A stretch of 22,779 nt of DNA from Pavlovales sp. CCMP2436 (GCA_026770615.1 MU631366.1:352100-374878); one strand, 5' to 3'; positions 9,209 through 16,995 are shown, numbered from the stretch's first letter. The notes: a model not told the origin generated them from the sequence alone. Numbers and translations: made by a program.

Positions 9209-9631
9209 CCAACTCCGTTTGCAAAACTCGCTGCCGTCGGTGCGCGCGGTGTTCCTCCTCCATCCGACGACCAGAACACGCCTCGCAAGGTCAAGCTCGC
9301 GCGCCCTGACAAATGTGGCAGCAAGCAGCTCGAGCTGGCTGCTGCTTGCCAGGCTCACCAGGCCGTCGGCAAGGGTCGTCGGAGCTCGAGGCGAGTGTCG
9401 TCGACAATGTGGTCGTCGACCTCGACAACAACGTGCACAACGAGGTCGAGGCCGACATCGTCACCGTGCGCAACCGGGATGCTTACAAGAAGCGCATGGC
9501 CAACAAGAGGGCCAGGCAGAAGTGCGAGGCGGCTGCCAACGTTGCCGCACCTACGGCGGCTGCGCTCCTGTCGCGCATGTCGGCTTTCTTGCTGAAGCAG
9601 AACGGCGAGCCACGCAATTACCCGTGCACGC

Positions 9632-9691
9632 CGCAGCGTGGGCGCAAGGTCAACGTTCATCGATGGGCGTTGACCTTGCGCCCACGCTGCG
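9632..9691. repeat. 24-bp perfect inverted repeat (hairpin 2)
   Basis: Bases 9632-9655 are the exact reverse complement of 9668-9691, with a 12-nt loop. The stem includes GGGCGCAAGGTCAACG. In a coding frame the right arm would encode unrelated residues, so the arm may be a local inverted duplication. Confidence 0.9.
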
Positions 9692-9705
9692 ACGACGACG
9701 AGGCC

Positions 9706-9752
9706 GGTTTGTTTGCGAGTCACGCGCCTCCCGCCCGACTCGCAAACAAACC
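9706..9752. repeat. 16-bp perfect inverted repeat (hairpin 3)
   Basis: GGTTTGTTTGCGAGTC at 9706-9721 pairs exactly with GACTCGCAAACAAACC at 9737-9752, with a 15-nt loop. It begins 14 nt after hairpin 2 and ends just before the recognisable LINE coding sequence. Confidence 0.9.
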
Positions 9753-9756
9753 ACGC

Positions 9757-10957
9757 CCGCGTTATCGCGCTCCGTACCCAGCAATGGGCGGACGGGAACT
9801 TCGCGCTGCTCATCGCTGACTATCTATCTGACTGTGCGCTGCCCGCGAGTGACCGGCCAGTGGGCAATAACACAGCCTCATCCCGTGACAGGGACGAGCG
9901 TACTGCCCGCCGCGCCGTTCATCTCATGGAAGAGGGAAGCCTATCGCGAGCCCGTCGTGAAATGACGTCCAATGGCCTACATGACCACAGTGACCCCAAC
10001 GTCCTAGCGGCCCTCGCGAGCAAGCACCCACAGACTCGCAAACCAATAGACTCAACTTTCCTCGCTGACCCCAACTTCCCCCGCATCAAAATTGAACCAG
10101 ATATCCTGATGGCTGCCATCAGAGGACTCGACCATCTGGCAGCACCCGGGACATCCCCATGGAGCAACACGTTCCTACTCGCAATCTCACCGATTATCTC
10201 TTTTAATACACCCCGTGCAAAGCAAATAATATTAAGCTTTACCAGGTACGGCGAATTTTTCGTCAACGGAGATTTACCGAGCTGGCTCTACTACCTCGCG
10301 ACTGCCGTCCGCAACGTCTCCCTGAACAAGGAGAACGGCGGCCTCCGCCCGATCGGCATGGGATGCAGCCTCCGAAGGGTGCTCACTAAGGCGGTGATGC
10401 ACGAGGGGGTGAGCCGTAAGATCGCCACCGTCGTTGGGCCCCAGCAAGTCGCGGTCGGAGTAAAGGCCGGCATCAGCATGACCGTGCTCGGCGCCACAAT
10501 CCACCTCGGCGACGACCCAGATGCCACGACCATTAAGGCGGACGTGCAGAACGCCTTCGGCAGCATTGAACGCAGTGCGGTCGTCGAGGTGCTCACAGAG
10601 ATGGACGACCCAGAGCTCCGCGCGCTTGCGCGACTTGCATGCTGTCTTCTATCGCCAGCGAGCCCCATTACCATCGGCCCAACTGGCGCGCGTGTCCTTG
10701 CCCCATGTAACTCAGTACTGGGAGTCCAGCAGGGGTCAAATGAGGGCATGTCCTTTTTCGCTTTACCCCTCCACGTAAGAGTCATCAAAAAACTAACCCG
10801 CTTACCAGATGTTGGGTTCGCCGATCTGGTCCTTCTCTCGACTAGTCCTTGCAGCGCTAGTCGGATCCCGGGCCTCGGGAAGCAGGTCGAAGTAAGTCTA
10901 ACATACTACATTTACAGGAAAGAAGCTGAGGGCAGCAGCCCCAAAATCCCGACGTAA
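9757..10957 (+). pseudogene. Reverse transcriptase N-terminal and palm region
   Basis: The frame is open to TAA 10955-10957. Before the palm it reads EEGSLSRARREMTSNGL and ASKHPQ, which resembles the LINE region just ahead of the RT (gain of G-x-L-x-x-A-x-x-x-L-x-S-x-G and KHP). RT hallmarks then follow in order: GGLRPIGMGCSLRRVLTKAV (fingers), IKADVQNAFGSIERSAVV (motif A with catalytic Asp) and VLGVQQGSNEGMSFFALPL (motif B). After about 10850 the frame loses similarity. The enzyme would copy the element RNA at a nicked target. The true polyprotein start is not visible; the junction with the hairpins lies just upstream. Confidence 0.75.
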
Positions 10958-11058
10958 CAGTCTGAATCCGGCTCTGCGCCCGGACTGGTTATCAACCACT
11001 GATAGTCCAGTCAGTGTCTGCGGCCAGACCAGCACCACGCTGGATCCGTAGCCTGACA

Positions 11059-11632
11059 NNNNNNNNNNNNNNNNNNNNNNNNNNNNNNNNNNNNNNNNNN
11101 NNNNNNNNNNNNNNNNNNNNNNNNNNNNNNNNNNNNNNNNNNNNNNNNNNNNNNNNNNNNNNNNNNNNNNNNNNNNNNNNNNNNNNNNNNNNNNNNNNNN
11201 NNNNNNNNNNNNNNNNNNNNNNNNNNNNNNNNNNNNNNNNNNNNNNNNNNNNNNNNNNNNNNNNNNNNNNNNNNNNNNNNNNNNNNNNNNNNNNNNNNNN
11301 NNNNNNNNNNNNNNNNNNNNNNNNNNNNNNNNNNNNNNNNNNNNNNNNNNNNNNNNNNNNNNNNNNNNNNNNNNNNNNNNNNNNNNNNNNNNNNNNNNNN
11401 NNNNNNNNNNNNNNNNNNNNNNNNNNNNNNNNNNNNNNNNNNNNNNNNNNNNNNNNNNNNNNNNNNNNNNNNNNNNNNNNNNNNNNNNNNNNNNNNNNNN
11501 NNNNNNNNNNNNNNNNNNNNNNNNNNNNNNNNNNNNNNNNNNNNNNNNNNNNNNNNNNNNNNNNNNNNNNNNNNNNNNNNNNNNNNNNNNNNNNNNNNNN
11601 NNNNNNNNNNNNNNNNNNNNNNNNNNNNNNNN
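11059..11632. other. Assembly gap (574 N) with identical 66-bp flanks
   Basis: The 66 bases before the gap (10993-11058) are identical to the 66 bases after it (11633-11698). Merging the two copies and dropping the Ns leaves an open frame from about 10966 through the RT motif C region to 12016. The gap is therefore probably an unmerged overlap rather than missing sequence. Confidence 0.85.
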
Positions 11633-12016
11633 CAACCACTGATAGTCCAGTCAGTGTCTGCGGCCAGACCAGCACCACGCTGGATCCGTAGCCTGACACC
11701 AAATCTCCCCATTGTGTCCGCAATTGCAGATGACATTGATTTGTCCGGTAACGCTACAGCCGTCTTCGCAGCCTTCCCGCAGCTGACCAGCCTATTGCTC
11801 TCTGAGCTCGGCCTAACAGTCCAGCCCTCCAAGAGTGCATACGCAACGCACCCCAACGCAACCGCCGCTGCTGGCGCCTTGACCCCCCCTGTGCCCCTCG
11901 GCCAGCGCGAACAGTCCCCCGCCTCTACAGCCTTGCCCACCTTAGGCATCGTGCACGGAGGAGTCCCAATTGGAGACGACAACTTCATCCGGAAGCATCT
12001 TGACGCCGTGTGCTAG
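11633..12016 (+). pseudogene. Reverse transcriptase motif C and thumb region
   Basis: NLPIVSAIADDIDLSGNA carries the paired catalytic Asp residues of RT motif C (A-D-D in place of the more common Y/F-A-D-D), followed by a helix and LGLTVQPSKSAYATHP, which fits motif D/E (G-L-x-x-x-x-x-K-S). GIVHGGVPIGDDNFIRKHL matches the LINE segment G-x-P-x-G-x-x-x-F-x-x-x-x-L after the palm. The frame stops at TAG 12014-12016, and the next coding-like frame begins at about 12010. Confidence 0.7.
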
Positions 12017-12535
12017 CAATCGCCCTCCCGGTGGAGGTTGAGAAGACCCTCAGGCTATACAGACCGGAAATAGACCCGGATGACCCCATGGGGAATGACC
12101 TAGACCACAGTAAGCGACCCAACTTCTGGCCAATAGCAGCGCAAGCAAAGCACGGCCTTCCCCACTTCCCAGCAAACCAGGCCGCATGGATGTCAGACAA
12201 CATGCTCCACAGCATAGCGACAGTCTTGGGAACAGACATCGCGGTGCTGAAACTAAGCAGAGACCCCGGCAAAGTGGGCGACATTCTCGACCTATATTAC
12301 GCATACACCCCGCACCACCCGCAGATCGGCAGTACCACATGGATACACCGAACTACTACCGCAGATCGGCAGTACCACATGGATACACCGAACTACTACA
12401 GGAGGCAGAGTACGGCAGAATAAGACCCTCGGTGAATTGCTCACGGCATCGCGCAGCGGGCAAGGCAGACAAATATGCGTAATCACCATCGACGCCAACA
12501 TGACACACTTCGAGGCGACACGAGAAACTTAGTAG
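12010..12535 (+). pseudogene. C-terminal half of an OTU-like domain, frameshifted by a 40-bp duplication
   Basis: From 12010 the frame reads through NQAAWMSDNMLHSIATVLGTDIAVLKL, which fits the OTU pattern W-x-x-x-x-x-l-x-a-l-A-x-x-l-x-x-x-I-x-V. It then hits a tandem duplication (12321-12399) and stops at 12421. In the frame obtained by collapsing the duplication, the sequence continues GGRVRQNKTLGELLTA and ICVITIDANMTHFEATRET to a TAG. The I-x-V-I-x-x-x-x-x-x-H-F-E pattern fits the last strand and catalytic His (12506-12508) of OTU proteases. The matching Cys half is not seen here but a similar one is at 2514-2650. Family call is tentative. Confidence 0.45.
12321..12399 (+). repeat. Tandem 40-bp duplication inside the OTU-like segment
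   Basis: A unit starting GCAGATCGGCAGTACCACAT occurs at 12321-12360 and again at 12361-12399, identical over 39 bases with a period of 40. Because 40 is not a multiple of three it causes a frameshift. The perfect identity implies a recent event or a local assembly duplication. Confidence 0.9.
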
Positions 12536-12550
12536 AACAACTGTTAAGCA

Positions 12551-12592
12551 AGGAGAGGGTGGGGGGGGAGGGAGGGGGAGGGGGGAGGTGGG
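12551..12592 (+). repeat. G-rich tract with quadruplex potential
   Basis: Six or more runs of three to nine G separated by single A or T (GAGGGTGGG, GGAGGGAGGG). This satisfies the usual G-quadruplex pattern of four G3+ runs with short loops. It lies just after the LINE remnant's 3' end. Confidence 0.75.
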
Positions 12593-12829
12593 CTGGCGCA
12601 GAAGTTCACTTTCTCTGCTTGTATTATGTGCTGTAGGAGCGGTGCGTGCGCAGGCGAGCCGCATTTCGAGACGAGCGAGATGCAGCAGAGGTTGATCAGC
12701 GCGCAAGTCGAGTGGTCGACAGTCGTGTGCCTGATTAGTCTTAGCGGGGTTGACGGTATCCGGGGGCTCGGGAGCTGGTCCCAGTTTAAATTGGGAGACC
12801 GCGAACGGGACCGTACGTTTTTATAGATA

Positions 12830-12994
12830 CAGGGGATCGCGGGCAATAAGAAACCGTCGTGTTAAGAAACTGAGCCTCGTTTTTTTGCCCTTCAATCGTA
12901 ATTTTAACCAACATTTAACAATTGTTTGTATGTAATTTGCTAAGAAACTCAGCATCAGCCTCAAAAAGCGCCGTTCTTATTGCCCGCGATCCTG
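12830..12994 (+). mobile_element. MITE family A, copy A4
   Basis: TA at 12828-12829 and 12995-12996 flank an element with the family's left end (CAGGGGATCGCGGGCAATAA) and a right end lacking two C (GATCCTG instead of GATCCCCTG). The interior matches copies A1 and A2 in the same orientation. It sits in non-coding sequence after the G-rich tract. Confidence 0.87.
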
Positions 12995-12996
12995 TA

Positions 12997-13720
12997 TTAA
13001 CACTTTCAGCGCAGTTTGAGCGACGCGCCGCCGACGGGGCTCGGTCATGCTGTTTGCGGGCTCTCGAGCCGGATCAAAAGCGGCGCGCGCCTGCACGTGC
13101 TCGTGGTTTAGCCAGACAGCGCTTCGCTGGGGCGATGGGTGCCCGCATGCGCTCCGTGGACTGGCGCGGAGCCGAGCGATCTTCGAACCGAGGTCGTCGA
13201 AAGGGGCTCGGACGCACGCCTCTTGCGGATGCGGTGGTCTCCCGCCGGGCGCCAGAGCTGGAGGCAAGCGGTGATGCACTCCCACGAGGGCGCAAACGTT
13301 CACAGCCACACCATGGCGACCGACGGGTCGGATTTGTAGGTCATCTGCGCGAGGACGTCCGAGAACGCGTCCCAATCGCTCCTGTCGCACGTGGGACGCA
13401 GCCCCGTGGCGACGCTGCAGGCGGTTTCAGTCCTTGAGTCCCCTCTATGACCTCGAGGACACGAGCCTGGCGTCATGCTCACCAACTTAAATCAGTCCGA
13501 TCCGGCGTCTTAGAGTTTCCAACTGGGCCCCGACGGCAAGGAGATCGGTATGTGCGCCCTGCGTGGGCACGCCACACTTCGGCGCGGACGACGACGGCAC
13601 CGAGGCGTGGGCTAAGGGCGCATACTACCAGCGACAGGAGACGCGGTCGTGGCATGAAGCCGCGTAGGCCCACAACCAGTGAGCGCCCTTGCTGCTGCCT
13701 GCTTTCCAAGTAAGTCGTAG
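12997..13720 (+). other. Decayed GC-rich sequence, no convincing gene
   Basis: Short open frames on both strands switch repeatedly and none shows a recognisable domain. Short coding-like segments occur in different plus frames (for example GPDGKEIGMCALRG near 13515 and AWAKGAYYQRQETRSWHEAA near 13610). They could be exons or relics of an old gene, but stops and shifts are frequent and no intron chain is clear. Confidence 0.35.
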
Positions 13721-14360
13721 TCTAAATTTTTTATAATAACGTGCGCTCTGCACAGCTCGCCCAGCCAGAGCCTCTTTAGTCACTCAAGTGAGGGTGGCAA
13801 TCTCCTAGCCCCGGCCATGAATACCCCTCTGGGGGTCTCTAGCCGGCGGGACAGGATGACATAATAATCTTCCTCTTATTGGCTGAATAATCCTCCTCTT
13901 ATCTTAATATAATAAAACTCCTAGGTTGTCGGTGGTTGTCGGTCGAGGACGAGCGGTTTGATGACTCTGAAGAGTGATCCTATGTTGCTGTGTATGACGC
14001 GTGTGGTGATACGTATGTTCTGCGTGCCTGTTTGTCTGGGTGTGTTTAACAGGGTGATTACAGTAGTGAATCTTGGCGGTAGTCGCGCAGCGGCCGCTGG
14101 GACACAACAGGGCCACACGGCCGCGGTCGCTGGCCGGCTGGGACAGTGGCCGTGTAGAGCCACGCACTGGGCCGCGACTGGGCGTGCGCGTGCCTCGGTG
14201 GCGCCGACAAAGCCCATCGGTGCGACGTCCTCCGGAAGCCCCACACCGCACGTCGGCCAGAGCGCGGCCGTTCCGAAGCGCGGCGCGCGCGAGAGCCGCT
14301 ACGTCGTCAGGGAACTCGCAACATGTATCCCATCGACCCCGGCGGGGTCGCTGACCGCCT
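13721..14360. other. Non-coding or relic region
   Basis: It contains a short direct repeat (AATAATCTTCCTCTTAT at 13863-13879 and AATAATCCTCCTCTTAT near 13886), an AT-rich patch and then a GC-rich stretch with a 134-codon plus-strand frame (13958-14362) of biased Ala/Gly/Arg composition and no recognised motif. I see no supported gene. Confidence 0.35.
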
Positions 14361-14723
14361 GACGGTATCCGTGTGCCCGGAATGGCTCCCTGGACCTGAG
14401 TGTTTGTTTAACGCTGGCGGCCCGAGGGGACGACCGCCATGTCCATGACGGCGCCCGGACCCTCCGATATCCGCCCCTCATGGGCGGTAGTAGTACGAAA
14501 GTGAGCTGGAAGACGGCCATGTCGCGAGGCGTGGTCGCGCCGCTACAGGCGCGACGCCGCGTTGCAAAACGCGGATGTTTTGGTTTCTTATCGCCCGAGT
14601 GGTGTGACAGTGTGTGTGTAAGTTTCTAGAGAAACGTCCGTCCCCGGGTGGATCGAGCAGAGCCAAAGTGTTAAAATAACACTCTGATCCTGGCGGTTTC
14701 ACTCCGGGCACACGGATACTGTC
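14361..14723. mobile_element. Inverted pair of family C repeats (possible MITE-like element)
   Basis: The left arm starts GACGGTATCCGTGTGCCCGG (14361-14380), and the right arm (14703-14723) is its inverse with one mismatch. Similarity continues inward for about 90 bp. In each arm a stem is kept: AGTGTT (14399-14404) with AACGCT (14410-14415), and AGTGTT (14667-14672) with AACACT (14678-14683). No clear target duplication is visible. A third copy of the arm is at 7325-7420 without an inverted partner. Confidence 0.6.
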
Positions 14724-14917
14724 CCCGCCGCTGAGAGTCATGCTAGCACGTCTTAACATCGTCCGACGTGCTGACCGACCCCCACTGCAGCTCCCTCGTC
14801 GCCTGGAAATCTGCGCGCACATTACACCTGTAGCACTCGCAAAACAAACATCGTCTGTAGCCTGTATCCCATATCGCGGTCCTTGTTCGTGACCTACAAG
14901 CCGCAAGAGCCCGTGCA

Positions 14918-15727
14918 CTAGACGCAGATCAGGTTGCCCGGCTTCAGCTTCCACTGGCTGCCGTCCGACTTCACCAAAACCGCATAACGGCCGGCGTCCG
15001 CGTCGTAGGATAGCACCTTGACGCGCACGCCGTTGCGCGTGGCGTCGGTGAGCTGCGCGGTGGTGGCGCGGGTGCCCGGCCGCAGCAGCACGCAGTCCGG
15101 CGGCAGCGAACGCGCCGAGTGCGTCGGCTCCTCGAGTAGCGTGTACTCGTTGGCGCCATCGTCGAACGCGACGATTCGCGCGCGGCCTCCGGGCGTGCCG
15201 CCGTAGTTTGCCGCCTGTTCGAGTAGCGTGACGGGCGTCTGCGTCTGGCGCACGTTGGTGGGCTTGAGCGCAATCAGGCCGCTCGGCAGCTGCGTCTGGT
15301 ACCGTGCGCCATCGAATGCTACAATCGCACCCTCCGCCCCGTTGTGCTGCGGGGCGCCCTGCAGCCCGCCAATCAGCACGCGCGTGCCCACGGGCAAGAC
15401 GTCAAAGTGGCGGTAGCGATTCGCCGCGACGATCGAGCGCAACCGGTGCTCGTCCGCCCCGGAGAACTGCTCCACTTTCGACCCCTGGTGATAGAAGTGG
15501 AAGGTCGGCATCGATTTGATCCCACACAGCTGGGCTACATCCTGCGCCTGGTCAACGTCCACCTTGACGAAGATGCACTCGGGGAACTCACCAGCCATAG
15601 CGGCAAAGCGCGGGCCAATCAGCTGGCACGGGCCACACCAAGCGGCGGTGAAGTCGATGCAGACGAGCGCATCGCCAGCCGCCTGGAGCACGGCTGAAAA
15701 CTCGTTGAGGTCGGCGAGCTGGCGCAT
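14918..15727 (-). CDS. Thioredoxin with three C-terminal beta-rich repeats
   Basis: The ATG at 15727 gives 269 residues ending at TAG 14918-14920. Residues 1-105 are a complete thioredoxin fold: FTAAWCGPC with Cys31 and Cys34, VKVDVDQ, and the cis-Pro loop SMPTF (Pro74). It should reduce disulfides in the cytosol; no targeting peptide is seen. Residues 120-269 hold three degenerate repeats of about 50 residues. The first contains VGTRVLIGGLQGAP, NGAEGAIVAFDGARYQTQLPSG and ALKPTNV. The third ends with KLKPGNL. This pattern (GLQ-x-A-x-x-N-G-x-x-G-x-V-x-x-x-D, then R-Y-x-V-x-L, then LKPxNL) is, from memory, frequent in algal proteins next to MYND fingers or ankyrin repeats and may mediate binding. 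The gene is intronless and divergent from the oxygenase at 17017. Confidence 0.85.
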   Translation of the reverse strand: MRQLADLNEFSAVLQAAGDALVCIDFTAAWCGPCQLIGPRFAAMAGEFPECIFVKVDVDQAQDVAQLCGIKSMPTFHFYHQGSKVEQFSGADEHRLRSIVAANRYRHFDVLPVGTRVLIGGLQGAPQHNGAEGAIVAFDGARYQTQLPSGLIALKPTNVRQTQTPVTLLEQAANYGGTPGGRARIVAFDDGANEYTLLEEPTHSARSLPPDCVLLRPGTRATTAQLTDATRNGVRVKVLSYDADAGRYAVLVKSDGSQWKLKPGNLICV

Positions 15728-15906
15728 GGCGAGTAGCAAGACCCTGCCTCCCCTGCTCACGGCAAGACCTTGCGCCCCCTGCTCACAGTAAGACGTGGGC
15801 GTCCCCTGCTCTCGCCCGCGAGCTCAGAGCCTGCGGCAGAGGCGCCGGATTTAAAATTAATGATCGCCGCATTTAAAATCAACGGGCTGGCCCGTCTGAA
15901 GCGCCG

Positions 15907-15935
15907 AGTTGTGGCGCTGAGTTGTGACGCTGAGT
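15907..15935. promoter_or_regulatory. Tandem 13-bp motif upstream of the thioredoxin gene
   Basis: AGTTGTGGCGCTG (15907-15919) and AGTTGTGACGCTG (15920-15932) are adjacent copies, followed by AGT. The same 13-mer recurs just upstream of the oxygenase gene at 16948-16995. The distance to the thioredoxin ATG is about 180 bp. Confidence 0.5.
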
Positions 15936-15990
15936 CGGAAACGGGCCAGCGTTCAACAGGCGCTGCTCTCGCGCTCGAGCTCACCGAACG

Positions 15991-16034
15991 AAGCAGCAGA
16001 ATGCTGAATTTTAAGCAGCAGAATGCTGAATTTT
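15991..16034. repeat. Perfect 22-bp tandem duplication
   Basis: A 22-bp unit beginning AAGCAGCAGAATGCTG occurs at 15991-16012 and again at 16013-16034 without mismatch. It lies in the divergent intergenic region, outside any gene. Confidence 0.9.
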
Positions 16035-16392
16035 AAATCAATAATGGCTATTGGCTGCCCGTCCTTCTGCCAATAGCACTACTGGACAGCCGAGCATGAT
16101 GGACAGCCATGCTTATTAAGTGAGTTACCGAACGAACTGAAGTAAGTTACGTCGTCGTAAGCTGCATCGCCGTTGATTGGGCACTGTCAAACGGGGCAAG
16201 AGAGCAAGCAAGCAGAACGGCAAAAGAACAGCATCCGGACTTCGCGCGTCGTCCCCGACCGCACTACTACCCGGACGGTAACATGCTTGACTTTGCAGTT
16301 CGAACAGGGGTATAGAGGGGGTTGGGGTTTATGCATATCGCAAATATTCGATGCTTGTCCGACCGACCGCTTTTCAAAATGGATCAAAAATG

Positions 16393-16435
16393 GTCCCAGA
16401 CGCAATCAAAATGTTCAACTGATTGCGTCTGGGAC
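16393..16435. repeat. 16-bp perfect hairpin in the left arm of family B
   Basis: GTCCCAGACGCAATCA at 16393-16408 is complementary to 16420-16435, with an 11-nt loop. It has no counterpart in the right arm and abuts the TA target of MITE A5. Confidence 0.9.
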
Positions 16436-16437
16436 TA

Positions 16438-16597
16438 TAGGGGATTGCGGGCAATAAGAACGGCGAGGCTGAGGCTGAGTTTCTTAGCAAATTACATACA
16501 AACTATGCTTAACTTTGCTTAAATAACATACAAACAATGCAAAAAAACGAGGATCAGTTTCTTAACACGACGGTTTTTTTATTGCCGCGATACCCTG
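16438..16597 (-). mobile_element. MITE family A, copy A5, nested in family B
   Basis: Flanked by TA at 16436-16437 and 16598-16599. Both terminal repeats are mutated (TAGGGGATTGCGGG at left, CCGCGATACCCTG at right), so this copy is older than A3. The interior matches A3 in reverse orientation. It interrupts the foldback element at 16305-16687, which must be older still. Confidence 0.85.
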
Positions 16598-16947
16598 TAC
16601 ATTTGAATACAGAAAATCCATTTTTGAAAAACGGTCGGTCGGACAAGCATGATTTCACTGGTATACCCAACCCCCTCTATACCCCTGGTTTGGATGGGAT
16701 GCAGTATTTGCATGTTCCTATGGCCGTTCATGAACTTTGTAGTGCAACATGCGATAATTGAACGAGGGTGTGAAATCTTGCTGCTTTGCCTGAGCTGCGA
16801 GCGCACGCATCTGAGTGCGGAAGTTTTGCGTCGAGGACTCCCTTCGTCAGCTATACCGGTCCCCGGGCTGGGGCTGCTCGTTCTTGATTTTTATTTTGTT
16901 GTTCCGATTTACAAAAAGTCAACAATGGCTGCCTGTGGACGGCGCTG

Positions 16948-16995
16948 ACTTGTGGCGCTGAGTTGTGCGAGTTGTGACGCTGAGTTGTAGCGCTG
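16948..16995 (+). promoter_or_regulatory. Tandem 13-bp motif just upstream of the oxygenase gene
   Basis: Units at 16948-16960, 16970-16982 and 16983-16995 follow the consensus ASTTGTRRCGCTG, with a shortened 9-bp unit (AGTTGTGCG) between the first two. They end 21 bp before the ATG at 17017. The same motif is upstream of the divergent thioredoxin gene, so a shared regulator or promoter element is possible. Confidence 0.5.

Larger units (their letters stand above)
9167..9755 (+). pseudogene. Unrecognised GC-rich ORF, frameshifted and cut by LINE remnant 2
   Basis: The frame from ATG 9167 gives PRKVKLARPDKCGSKQLELA up to about 9375. After that a shifted frame continues with coding character: ELEASVVDNVVVDLDNN, VRNRDAYKKRMANKRARQK and LLSRMSAFLLKQNGEP. 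The basic segment with regular Arg/Lys could bind nucleic acid, but no family is recognised. The sequence runs into two perfect hairpins (9632-9752) and then into the LINE remnant. It could be the truncated 5' part of a host or transposon gene, or the 5' region of the LINE itself. Without homologues neither can be preferred. Confidence 0.35.
9757..12535 (+). mobile_element. LINE-type retrotransposon remnant 2 (reverse transcriptase plus OTU-like C-terminus)
   Basis: The reverse transcriptase frame starts by about 9757, and motifs up to B are readable to about 10850. After a degenerate stretch and an N gap, motif C (IADDIDL) follows, then a frame leading to the C-terminal half of an OTU-like domain with a candidate catalytic His near 12506. 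The A/C-rich codon choice resembles LINE fragment 1 at the left edge. RNase H and zinc-knuckle parts are absent here, so either this copy has an internal deletion or the domain order differs. The element is dead: stops, shifts and a 40-bp duplication break it. Confidence 0.75.
15728..16304. promoter_or_regulatory. Upstream region of the thioredoxin gene
   Basis: Next to the thioredoxin ATG are about three degenerate repeats of CCCCTGCTC (15752-15815). Further out are two 13-bp units at 15907-15932, the 22-bp tandem duplication at 15991-16034, and a CCAAT sequence in CCAATAGC near 16070, which forms an 8-bp hairpin with GCTATTGG near 16050. Promoter function is inferred from position only. Confidence 0.4.
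16305..16687. mobile_element. Foldback element, family B, split by a family A MITE
   Basis: The first 22 bases (CAGGGGTATAGAGGGGGTTG and two more) are an exact inverse of the last 22 (16666-16687). A second matched block, ATGCTTGTCCGACCGACCG at 16351-16369, is exactly inverted at 16632-16650. The arms diverge between these blocks. A clear target duplication is not seen. Family A copy A5 (16438-16597) sits in the middle, so the original element was about 220 bp. The CAGGGG ends resemble those of family A, which hints at a related transposase. Confidence 0.75.

Noticed and set aside
10892..10917. A 26-nt sequence GTAAGT...CTAAC...TTTACAG in the RT remnant resembles a complete miniature intron
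   Set aside because: It lies in a decayed part of the LINE where similarity is already lost, and its removal does not clearly restore the RT frame. Other introns here are 69 nt or longer.
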